31,796 nucleotides of DNA from Candidatus Helarchaeota archaeon (GTDB taxonomy: Archaea; Asgardarchaeota; Lokiarchaeia; Helarchaeales; HEL-GB-A). The notes below the pieces were generated by a model that made no database searches, had not been told where the DNA came from, and saw only the letters and a program-made list of their open reading frames with translations. This document shows positions 18,301 through 24,021 of this stretch, in pieces (position 1 is the stretch's first letter; every line of letters starts with the position of its first letter). The position numbers and the translations under genes are program-made. The stretch lies in the NCBI GenBank assembly GCA_013375455.1, contig JABXJT010000002.1:101637-133432 (forward strand), written 5' to 3'.

Positions 18301-19934
18301 CCAAGAACTATATTTTCCGTCACATCCATATACGTGTAAAACACAGGTTCGTTTAACCACGTCGTGGTCAATACGGTGCCATCCCTAGTGAGCACCCCAT
18401 CTAGATCAAATAAATCTCCAGGATTTTGTAGAGCATCGGGTAGGACTGACGCGCTCAAAAGCATCGTATAATGCGAAGTTTCGACCCGCGTATCATTCCG
18501 CCGCGTGTCAATTGGGATTAAGGGACCCGGCGGATCCGTGGATTGGTCGGGCTGCCACATGGTCGGCGGAAGCGGAGAGGGGTCAACTTGTGCCCAGTAC
18601 CCTTGACCACTACCTGTACCATTCGGAATCCAAACTTCCGCCCAAAAATGGCTGTGCGTGAGTTTCCTGAAGCCAGGCAGCGTGGAAACGTCTTGGTATC
18701 CCACGCCACCCCAAACTAGACGACTTGAAATATTCAAATTTCGTAAATACATCACGTAATTCGAGGCGAAATCCGAGGAAACTCCATATCCATTATTAAG
18801 AAGCCAACTCGGATCGAATTCTGCACCTGGTGTAAGCATTCGATAGGGCATCCAATACCATCGCGTCTTGAAATACTCCATTACGGCCAATGCCGTCTCA
18901 TAGGTATTTTTTGAGGCAATCGCCGGGTTACTTGCTAACGCTTGCATGTCCGCAAGAACCTGAGGATGCGCGGACAAGTCAGGAATTTGCAGGTAATCAT
19001 ACCCATCTCCCGGGTCTGCTGTAAAGTTCAGAGGTGAATCCGCATGCACGTTTGATTCGATGGCAGATAAACTGATCGAATTGTCATAGGTTACGTCATA
19101 CATTATTGCATAAGGACCTGGGCTTGGTATGGAAGCGTTTAAATGAACCTGCCCATATTGATCCTCTATTAAAGTCCAAGTGACATTCGTGGAGGGAAGT
19201 ATTTGGAGCCCCGACCGGATCATGGGTTTATTCCAAAGACTTGGTAATGGGAGAGTACCATACCCTGCTTGAGTAAATGTAATAGAAATTATCACGGTGT
19301 AATCCGTTCCCGGAGTACTATCTGTTGAATAGGCCATCGTGGCATTGTCTGATAATAACCACGTCGTCCCTTCAAAATAATCATATGCGCCGATCCGCAT
19401 ATACCTCCATGGTTGGGGAGTGCTTACATAAACCACCGTCGATCCGCTCCCAAAGGGACCGAGCCCGTTCCCCATGCTGCCACCCATTCCAGGTAAGCCA
19501 CCAACGCCGCCACCAGGGCCAGCGCCACCGCCGCCAGGGAGGCTCCCGTTCAGTAAAAGACCCGCCATTGCACCAGCCACGAGCCACCATGGAATATCAC
19601 CTTGTGGTAGGGTTCCATTGAAGCCCGGCGGAAGTTCAAATCCAGGCGGTAGTTCCCAATCCTCCCAGCCAGGAGGTAGCTCCCCCATATCAGGGATCTC
19701 CCAATCGCCTTGTGGGGGTGGTAGAGGCGGCGGTTCATCGGGCAGGGGTATGAGGCCGAGGGGAATATTCCCAAACCAATTCCCCATATTCCCATTAAAG
19801 AAAAAAGATAATGGCAATGCCGCCAAGACTGATAATGCCGTAATTAATAATATTATAATCAAAATTGTTTTCCAAGCCACGCCCTTATGGGCGGTGACCG
19901 TTCCGGGTGCTGCAGCCATAAACCAACCAACCAT
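15354..19934 (-). CDS. Transglutaminase-like, Ig-repeat, DUF4129 membrane protein (1526 aa)
   Basis: First gene of the operon. In order: a short cytosolic N-terminus and membrane helix (about 20-45); a Pro- and Gly-rich segment (about 60-165); a beta-rich domain; a transglutaminase-core region (about 340-455); six or so Ig/transthyretin-like domains (about 580-1330, each with a strand such as ITISGRLVD or VYVSGYLLF followed by SGxY/F); a membrane helix (about 1365-1390); and a cytosolic DUF4129 domain (about 1415-1510). In the core, GVSSDFASNY has Ser386 (codon TCC, 18779-18777) where the family has the Cys nucleophile. His429 (HFWAEVW) and Asp451 (WAQVDPS) are conserved. The domain may therefore bind rather than cross-link or cleave. 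TgpA-like proteins of this kind accompany MoxR and DUF58 in bacteria. The start ATG at 19934 lacks a ribosome binding site, as expected for a leaderless archaeal message. Confidence 0.85.
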   Translation of the reverse strand: MVGWFMAAAPGTVTAHKGVAWKTILIIILLITALSVLAALPLSFFFNGNMGNWFGNIPLGLIPLPDEPPPLPPPQGDWEIPDMGELPPGWEDWELPPGFELPPGFNGTLPQGDIPWWLVAGAMAGLLLNGSLPGGGGAGPGGGVGGLPGMGGSMGNGLGPFGSGSTVVYVSTPQPWRYMRIGAYDYFEGTTWLLSDNATMAYSTDSTPGTDYTVIISITFTQAGYGTLPLPSLWNKPMIRSGLQILPSTNVTWTLIEDQYGQVHLNASIPSPGPYAIMYDVTYDNSISLSAIESNVHADSPLNFTADPGDGYDYLQIPDLSAHPQVLADMQALASNPAIASKNTYETALAVMEYFKTRWYWMPYRMLTPGAEFDPSWLLNNGYGVSSDFASNYVMYLRNLNISSRLVWGGVGYQDVSTLPGFRKLTHSHFWAEVWIPNGTGSGQGYWAQVDPSPLPPTMWQPDQSTDPPGPLIPIDTRRNDTRVETSHYTMLLSASVLPDALQNPGDLFDLDGVLTRDGTVLTTTWLNEPVFYTYMDVTENIVLGNSSGSYTNHNFTVNSLVGPHRFNASFHAVVNETIVTCNGTTAVDIQSLAPNSIIRGTGDAFIVDANISDSTGNPVPDVELQGHVIEINQNLTDNYGAQLTDANGEVTSSYSFPSNQPEGVYNFTMRFNGTFTVDYPDPYPDYLVTVPAAASQSQNETITVTATPYINLTSQTNSILPRGHTIELSGYLTYDNLTGINNGLVTVWWANSTGTFNLSVDATDAAGFYQVFHYIPQEYNDGAGNNDVRIWANFSVVWGNATTDPSATYHVRCQNQTNITLSTDLPSYSYVVRGQDLIHVWGTLWDPLGYASTAGQTIWILIYETMQPIGALTTDASGNFDGYVIIPNTHNLGMYNLSAGFSGNWSFSGDTESVPTSMSISNRNSTHEATIVASTVLTKTNIVTDVGRVVTPVPIIAGDPVYVSGYLLFENGSGFGSQVVRAWWIEQDGTEKYMNLTTTQASGFYNITYETTLTQPSDVIIRVNYSAGSLMSSFILNATTDADPPVVWAVNVSIDTITPNEVLRGQTSITISGRVWEKHNNPVPGETIYFTFDGVNVRDHTGSEVTATTNGAGVFSTTFIPSGSLSIKADYNVSATLTNTSFILNALRTEMVEVNTTTSIVNMAVDRTAFLNENITISGRLVDSLNQATTGNISLFVDGNQTYSEIVTGSFSWTFPIPNDPGLIGLRTLQLWHNGSTLTYPSYSIPLDWYIPEGADVAITNIGGFTGFSDLTLNGGNTITVSGTLVDNISSYDIVNRLVEIYYNNTLLGSGTTDSNGEYHIQITLPAVAGNTSIYANFTVNGMTFISQNISVEVIIPPGFGDIFMQILPWIIGIVVGIVAVYVARSLYIRRGEKEKKARLAKFGGLDIDVINSKLAALKQGKRFREAVIYAYYIYMKFMQDYFGRQKRPSQTAREYAMDMVKKVKIPPTMIYPFTSLFEDASYGKKPITENQLNEALQLFITLHERIMETPRELGREDDSKEGEA

Positions 19935-19954
19935 AAAAGTTTAAGTACTTCTAA

Positions 19955-19966
19955 AACTTTAAATTT
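19955..19966 (-). promoter_or_regulatory. Candidate TATA box of the transglutaminase/MoxR operon
   Basis: The minus strand reads ACAAATTTAAAG here, centred about 26 bases before the ATG at 19934. That is the spacing expected for a TATA box of a leaderless archaeal transcript. The tandem GTATACTAAT element lies immediately upstream. Confidence 0.4.
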
Positions 19967-19986
19967 GTATACTAATGTATACTAAT
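19967..19986. promoter_or_regulatory. Tandem GTATACTAAT repeat, candidate operator
   Basis: GTATACTAAT occurs twice without a gap (19967-19976 and 19977-19986). Each copy contains the palindrome GTATAC. The element lies between the divergent TrmB-type regulator and the transglutaminase operon, directly upstream of the operon's TATA-like sequence and about 10 bases from the regulator's own TATA-like box. It could let one protein control both directions. Binding by the TrmB homologue is inference from position. Confidence 0.45.
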
Positions 19987-19996
19987 TGAGTTCAAA

Positions 19997-20006
19997 TTTT
20001 ATAAAA
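19997..20006 (+). promoter_or_regulatory. Candidate TATA box of the TrmB-type regulator
   Basis: TTTTATAAAA is a strong symmetric TATA-like sequence. Transcription would begin around 20025-20030, giving a leader of about 20-25 bases before the ATG at 20051. Confidence 0.45.
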
Positions 20007-20050
20007 CTTTGCATTTCTAGAATTCACGATTATTATTCGATCCAACCTTT

Positions 20051-20899
20051 ATGGAGATATCCGTGTCAGAAGTAGAGGACCTTAAAAAGATCTTGGAACG
20101 CCTAGATCTTACCCCAAATGAAAAAGAAGTTTATACTGCACTTTTAATCAGCGGTCCTCTCAATGCAACTGAAATAAGTGATATTAGTGGCATTACAAAA
20201 GCCAATGTTTATCCAGTCATAAAAAGATTAGTTCAGAAGAAGTTTGTAGATGAACAACCCACCTCTCGCGCCTCAAAATACAAAGCTATTCCCCCTCAAG
20301 ATGTAATGAAAGAATTAGAGGATGAATTACAGTCTCGTCATAAAAAAGAAAAGCAAGATCTTCAAGAAATTACAGCCTTAATTTCAAAATTGGATTTAAA
20401 TCCAGCGGAATTGAAAGGTTCTAGCCCAAGTGATTCTGTCTGGCTCATTAACTCAGAAGCTCGCATTAAAAATGGTGTCCTCGAACTCTTGGAGAGAGCT
20501 ACGAAATCGATAATAGCATGTATTCCAACCCTCGATGAACCAACATACACTAAAACGCGTCAAGAAATCTTGGAATTACTTGAAAAAACAATGAAAAAGA
20601 AAAAGGGTAAGATGCACCTCATTCTAAATTGGGAGTTAATGGAAGGGACGGATGATGAAGCAATCGCAAATTCTTTAACTAAAAATGGGGGGAGTATTTA
20701 TCAGTGGGGGCTCGGAGAACTCCCCTTTAGCGCTTTTTTAATAGATAATTCAGAAGGATTGATCATTTTACAGAGCGTTTGGATTCCCATACCTCAATTT
20801 GGGTTAGCTCTCTGGGTTCGCCATCCCGCATACGTTAAACCATTCGAAAAACTCATACAACGCTTCAATGAAGCCGGCGCCTTTAAAAAATGGGGTTAA
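20051..20899 (+). CDS. TrmB family transcriptional regulator
   Basis: The N-terminal winged helix-turn-helix spans about residues 10-75 (LTPNEKEVYTALLISGPLNA, then ISGITKANVYPVIKRLVQKK), the TrmB signature. A coiled helical linker (about 80-120) is followed by a C-terminal effector-like domain beginning WLINSEARIKNGVLELLERA, which matches the TrmB/PLD-like fold of the family (282 aa, usual range). TrmB proteins bind DNA as dimers and respond to small molecules, often sugars. The ligand here cannot be read from sequence. The gene is divergent from the transglutaminase/MoxR operon with a 116-base gap holding a tandem operator-like repeat, so regulation of that operon and of itself is the simplest reading. 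T-rich sequence at 20913-20922 probably ends the transcript. Confidence 0.9.
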   Translation: MEISVSEVEDLKKILERLDLTPNEKEVYTALLISGPLNATEISDISGITKANVYPVIKRLVQKKFVDEQPTSRASKYKAIPPQDVMKELEDELQSRHKKEKQDLQEITALISKLDLNPAELKGSSPSDSVWLINSEARIKNGVLELLERATKSIIACIPTLDEPTYTKTRQEILELLEKTMKKKKGKMHLILNWELMEGTDDEAIANSLTKNGGSIYQWGLGELPFSAFLIDNSEGLIILQSVWIPIPQFGLALWVRHPAYVKPFEKLIQRFNEAGAFKKWG

Positions 20900-20910
20900 A
20901 TTATTTTCAA

Positions 20911-20925
20911 GGTTTTTTCTTTTGT
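20911..20925 (+). terminator. T-run terminator after the TrmB gene
   Basis: T6-C-T4 at 20913-20923 starts 14 bases after the stop codon, the usual form of an archaeal intrinsic terminator. Confidence 0.4.
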
Positions 20926-20952
20926 TAAAAATAACAAGCTCGATTTATTCAA

Positions 20953-20994
20953 TTTAAATAGAAGAAAATAATTATTTCTTTAGATAAGGAAGGA
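20953..20994 (+). promoter_or_regulatory. Promoter and ribosome binding site of the toxin-antitoxin pair
   Basis: TTTAAATA at 20953-20960 is a TATA-like box. AAGGAAGGA at 20986-20994 is a strong ribosome binding site seven bases before the TTG at 21002, and it decides that rare start codon. Confidence 0.5.
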
Positions 20995-21001
20995 TCTTAA
21001 G

Positions 21002-21439
21002 TTGAATAATTCAGATTTGAACATAAATTTATTAGTACAAAAGGCAAAGGAAATAAGGAACGCTATCAGAGATCTCCAGATTTACACTTCGACAGAATTG
21101 GAGTTCTTTATGCAAAAAATGACATTAATTGATTCAACAAAATATAAGTTATTGATAACTATTGAAGGGTGTATTTCTATTTGTTATCATATTGTTTCGA
21201 GAGTAGGAGATAGAGTCCCTGAAAGTTATTCGGATTGCTTTGAAATTCTTTCCAAATTAGACGTGATTACACAATCTTTAGCAGAAAAATTAATGGAAAT
21301 GGCAAAATTTAGAAATTTATTAATACATTTATATTGGAAAGTGGATGATAAAAGAGTATATGAAATTGCAACTGATAATTTAGGTGATATTGAAGAATTT
21401 CTTGATCAAGTAGGAGAATATTTGAAGGAGAAAGAGTAA
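21002..21439 (+). CDS. hepT: HepT-like HEPN ribonuclease toxin
   Basis: This 145-residue, all-helical protein has the Rx4HxY motif of HepT/HEPN toxins in FRNLLIHLYWKVD near residue 102, followed by the family's typical tail (YEIATDNLGDIEEFL). HepT proteins are RNases, active as dimers, that are silenced when the partner MntA nucleotidyltransferase adds AMP to the motif tyrosine. That Tyr is present, as are the Arg and His. The start is TTG, supported by a strong ribosome binding site and by the absence of a better ATG before conserved sequence. The antitoxin gene begins immediately after the stop codon. The pair is visibly AT-rich compared with the transglutaminase operon, in keeping with lateral acquisition, though no mobile element borders it. 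Confidence 0.88.
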   Translation: MNNSDLNINLLVQKAKEIRNAIRDLQIYTSTELEFFMQKMTLIDSTKYKLLITIEGCISICYHIVSRVGDRVPESYSDCFEILSKLDVITQSLAEKLMEMAKFRNLLIHLYWKVDDKRVYEIATDNLGDIEEFLDQVGEYLKEKE

Positions 21440-21865
21440 TTGAGAGTTATTCCTAAATTAAATGAAAATAAGAAGTTAATTATTAAAAATAAAATAAAAA
21501 ATATAATTGAAAAAAAGAATGAGATCATTTTTGCATATGTTCATGGCAGTTTTATGCTTGACATTCCGTTTCACGATGTTGATGTCGCAGTTTTCTTACA
21601 TGATCACTATTTAAAGGACATTATTACTCTAGATTATGAAATTCAGTTGTCAATTGAATTGGAATTAGTACTTAAATTACCAATTGACGTTAAAACAATT
21701 AATAATAAGCCCCTCTCTTTTCAATATAATGTAACTAAGGGGAAAGTCCTATTTTGTAAAGAAAAGCAAGTCCTTTACAACTTTATTGAAATTACTTGGA
21801 TGAAATATCTAGATTATAAATTCTATCTCGATGAGGCTTTCAAATATTTATTTCACATCGGATAA
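21440..21865 (+). CDS. mntA: MntA-like minimal nucleotidyltransferase antitoxin
   Basis: This 141-residue protein is a minimal nucleotidyltransferase. The catalytic motif is HGSFMLDIPFHDVDVAVFL near residues 35-53, with Gly-Ser and an Asp-X-Asp pair. The loop between GS and DxD is eight residues rather than the ten of the standard GSx10DxD pattern. A third acidic residue is in LPIDVKTIN. In the known system MntA AMPylates HepT and so blocks its RNase activity. The start codon is TTG directly adjoining the toxin stop, with GGAG at 21427-21430 inside the toxin gene as ribosome binding site, so the two are translationally coupled. All catalytic acids are present, so it should be active. It is not an antibiotic-modifying enzyme, which would be much longer. 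Confidence 0.87.
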   Translation: MRVIPKLNENKKLIIKNKIKNIIEKKNEIIFAYVHGSFMLDIPFHDVDVAVFLHDHYLKDIITLDYEIQLSIELELVLKLPIDVKTINNKPLSFQYNVTKGKVLFCKEKQVLYNFIEITWMKYLDYKFYLDEAFKYLFHIG

Positions 21866-21999
21866 AGGTTAAAAACAAAATACATTTTCTAACACGTAGT
21901 TTTTAGAATTAATGGTAAAATTAAACATTCAAGACCTATTTTAATAACCCATTACTCTCTGAAATTGAATTTTTTCTGTACTTATGACGAGGGATTATT

Positions 22000-22926
22000 A
22001 TGAAGAAGAAATCTACCCAAAATCCCACACCGATTGGAATAGACCAGATGTTGAAAACTGTTAAAAAAGTCCTCATCTCTGGAATAGGTGGTGGGGGTGA
22101 TGTAGTAACGGCTTTACACGTCCGATGGACCCTTGAAAAGATAGCTCCTCATACTGAATGGGTACATGGAGGCGTAACGGGTAGTGATGTTACACATTTT
22201 GAGGCCATAGAACAAATTGACGAGAATTCCGCTTGGATCACTGAAAAAAGCAAGAGCGCGCCTTCACATAGACTGATCGAGGCAGTCATTGCTAGAAGGA
22301 TAAAAGAAAAAATATTCGTTCTCTCGTGTTATCACGGTGTCGGAAACATGGTCAAGAGTTTGAATGCGTTCATTAAGTCTGAAAAAATTGAGATGGTAAT
22401 TTATATAGATGGAGGGACCGATTCCTTGGCATTTCTTGGTTGTTCGGCCGGATCTATAGTCGAGGATACCATGGGGTTAGCTGCTTTAGGATTAGGTGAG
22501 TATGATATGCAACTAAAACATCGGGTAGCAGGCGTTTCCGTAATTGGGGTTGAACTGCCCCTTCATGAAATCAGCTTGCAACTTCTAAAAATCTCCCAAG
22601 CCGGGGGATATGTTGGTGGAACTTTTTTCCCTATAGAACGGATCTCAGATTATGCAGAAATTATCTCTGAAGTATTACAATATTACCCCACGGCAACGGC
22701 TCTCGCACCCCTTCTAGTTACCAAAACTTCATTTGATACGCACTTGTATCCTTATAGACCCATCATAAACGGCTTTCAACTTGCCACCTTTCTCTTCGAT
22801 GCTTCAATTGCCGCGACAGTAGGAAATGATTTTACATCCTTGATTTTTAAGGAGCCGAGTCGCCAGTCGACCAAACAAGCCATTCGCAGAGCAATGACAG
22901 AACTTAATCCCGAATCAAAGGATTGA
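22000..22926 (+). CDS. DUF1152 family protein (308 aa)
   Basis: The protein opens with a Rossmann-like loop after a strand (VLISGIGGGGDVVTALHV, about residues 27-44). It carries a second glycine-rich acidic motif at about 140-165 (VIYIDGGTDSLAFLG, then VEDTMGL). These are the two landmarks of DUF1152, a family scattered in archaea and some bacteria with no established function; the glycine loops suggest binding of a nucleotide or similar ligand. There is no signal or membrane helix. GAGGGAT at 21989-21995 is a good ribosome binding site for the ATG at 22000. The last 25 codons have a decayed second copy at 23951-24021, just beyond the following GTPase gene, so the DUF1152/GTPase neighbourhood has been duplicated. 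A role with the GTPase is suggested only by that linkage. Confidence 0.72.
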   Translation: MKKKSTQNPTPIGIDQMLKTVKKVLISGIGGGGDVVTALHVRWTLEKIAPHTEWVHGGVTGSDVTHFEAIEQIDENSAWITEKSKSAPSHRLIEAVIARRIKEKIFVLSCYHGVGNMVKSLNAFIKSEKIEMVIYIDGGTDSLAFLGCSAGSIVEDTMGLAALGLGEYDMQLKHRVAGVSVIGVELPLHEISLQLLKISQAGGYVGGTFFPIERISDYAEIISEVLQYYPTATALAPLLVTKTSFDTHLYPYRPIINGFQLATFLFDASIAATVGNDFTSLIFKEPSRQSTKQAIRRAMTELNPESKD

Positions 22927-22967
22927 TTAAATGTATGTATAACAAATTTTACTATTTTCTAAATTCC

Positions 22968-22975
22968 TTTTTTTT
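22968..22975 (+). terminator. T8 terminator after the DUF1152 gene
   Basis: Eight consecutive T residues lie about 40 bases after the stop codon, suitable as an archaeal intrinsic terminator. Confidence 0.4.
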
Positions 22976-22976
22976 A

Positions 22977-23016
22977 TTCTTAGAAATTATTTTCTATTCT
23001 TAGAAATCATTTTCTA
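22977..23016 (+). repeat. Two 20-base tandem repeats upstream of GTPase 1
   Basis: TTCTTAGAAATTATTTTCTA (22977-22996) is followed directly by a second copy (22997-23016) with one mismatch (T to C at position 12). Each begins with the small palindrome TTCT-T-AGAA. Further TTTCTAA words occur at about 22956 and 23037. The array lies before TATA-like ATTTTAAATAAGA and may be an operator, or only a slippage product in AT-rich DNA. Confidence 0.6.
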
Positions 23017-23022
23017 ATGAAA

Positions 23023-23035
23023 ATTTTAAATAAGA
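23023..23035 (+). promoter_or_regulatory. Candidate promoter element of GTPase 1
   Basis: ATTTTAAATAAGA is TATA-like. The identical 13 bases occur at 27598-27610 before the paralogous second GTPase, and a shorter TTAAATAAGAT recurs at 23127-23137. The match suggests a shared promoter or a remnant of duplication. Confidence 0.4.
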
Positions 23036-23150
23036 GTTTCTAAATTGGCTAGATAATTCCCATTAAAATTGCCTATTCTTTTAAATTTACTCTTTCAATC
23101 AAATAGTACAAGAATTACGACAGTCATTAAATAAGATAAAAGGTATTGAA

Positions 23151-23945
23151 ATGATAAATAAAGGAAAAGTATTTAAATTGGTCATAATTGGAGATGGGGG
23201 CGTCGGGAAAACAACACTTACAAAAGTTTTTTGCAATAATCCTTATGTAGATCAAATAATGACCATTGGGATTGACCTCCACGTAAAAGATGTTGTTGTA
23301 GATGGGCAAAGAACCATTCTTCAAATTTGGGACATTAGCGGACAGGACCGATTTAAATTTTTAATTCCAGATTTTATGACAGGCGCAAGAGCTGTAATTC
23401 TTGCCTATGACCGTAGTCGACCAGCGTCCTTTATGAGTCTGGATTTTTGGTTAAACATAATACGCACCCATGCACCTAAGGCACCTATTATTTTAATTTC
23501 CACAAAAGCGGATCGAGAGTATCATCCTGTTCTCAATCCAGAAAAGGCTATGGAGTATGTTGAGAAAAATCAGTTAATTGGTTTCGTGACAACTTCTGCA
23601 AAACTCCCCCTAAATGTAAATCTTCCATTCAAAAGATTATTGGAACATTTATATAATTACGAACCAGACACGCACCCTATAAAATTTCTAGAGCCAGACG
23701 AAGAATTTAAATCAAGCCCATCCGCTGAACCTCCAATGAGTCAACCAGCCGAGGAAGCTCCTCCATCTGAAATAATTCAAACAAGCCAACCTATCCAATT
23801 AACTTCTTCAAGTGAACAAGAATCTCGATTAATCAGCTCCAACAATTTATGTAATTTTTGTAATTCCCCTCTCCGACAATCACAAATTAAGTTAAGAGAG
23901 TCAGGAATATCGGTGCTATGTCAGAATTGCTTCAATCTAACTTAA
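23151..23945 (+). CDS. Ras/Rab-like small GTPase with C-terminal zinc ribbon (GTPase 1)
   Basis: The G domain (about residues 7-180) has G1 GDGGVGKTT (14-22), switch-I Thr38 in TIGID, G3 DISGQ (61-65) with the Rab/Ras-type catalytic Gln65, G4 TKAD (118-121, Thr for the usual Asn) and G5 TSA near 147. It should be a molecular switch. After a Pro/Ser/Gln-rich linker (about 180-232), four cysteines form a CX2C-X19-CX2C zinc-ribbon-like tail (C234, C237, C257, C260). The terminal residues are NLT, so there is no prenylation site and the tail may dock to protein, lipid or nucleic acid instead. AAAGGT (23139-23144) is six bases before the ATG. The paralogue at 27671 has the same architecture. Such expanded small GTPases are typical of Asgard archaea. 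The downstream effectors are unknown. Confidence 0.92.
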   Translation: MINKGKVFKLVIIGDGGVGKTTLTKVFCNNPYVDQIMTIGIDLHVKDVVVDGQRTILQIWDISGQDRFKFLIPDFMTGARAVILAYDRSRPASFMSLDFWLNIIRTHAPKAPIILISTKADREYHPVLNPEKAMEYVEKNQLIGFVTTSAKLPLNVNLPFKRLLEHLYNYEPDTHPIKFLEPDEEFKSSPSAEPPMSQPAEEAPPSEIIQTSQPIQLTSSSEQESRLISSNNLCNFCNSPLRQSQIKLRESGISVLCQNCFNLT

Positions 23946-23950
23946 TTATA

Positions 23951-24021
23951 TTAGGAGCCGAATCGCAAGGCTGCTAAACAAGCAATTCACACAGCAATCG
24001 CGAACCAAAGGATTAGTTAAA
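23951..24021 (+). pseudogene. Decayed copy of the DUF1152 gene 3' end
   Basis: This stretch aligns with the last part of the DUF1152 gene (about 22848-22931). Over the 45 bases beginning GGAGCCGA, 36 match. An 11-base deletion follows, then the ends match again (CGAAYCAAAGGATT and TTAAA). In the matching frame it reads EPNRKAAKQAIHTAI against EPSRQSTKQAIRRAM. There is no 5' part, so it is a fossil, not a gene. It begins right after the GTPase 1 stop and its end overlaps the histidine-kinase stop codon (24017-24019). Confidence 0.75.

Noticed and set aside
19325..19944. Long plus-strand open frames opposite the start of the transglutaminase-like gene
   Set aside because: They lie antisense to Gly/Pro-rich codons, which lack stops in the other frames. 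The predicted products are Pro/Arg-rich with no family likeness.
21440..21865. Aminoglycoside nucleotidyltransferase
   Set aside because: The protein is only 141 residues and is paired with a HepT toxin. Resistance enzymes carry an additional C-terminal domain.
22977..23016. A short CRISPR-like array
   Set aside because: The two copies abut with no spacer between them, and no cas gene is nearby.
23943..23945. Prenylation of GTPase 1 through its C-terminal cysteines
   Set aside because: The chain ends CFNLT and the cysteines are paired as CX2C in a conserved four-Cys spacing. That fits metal binding and not a CaaX or Rab CC motif.
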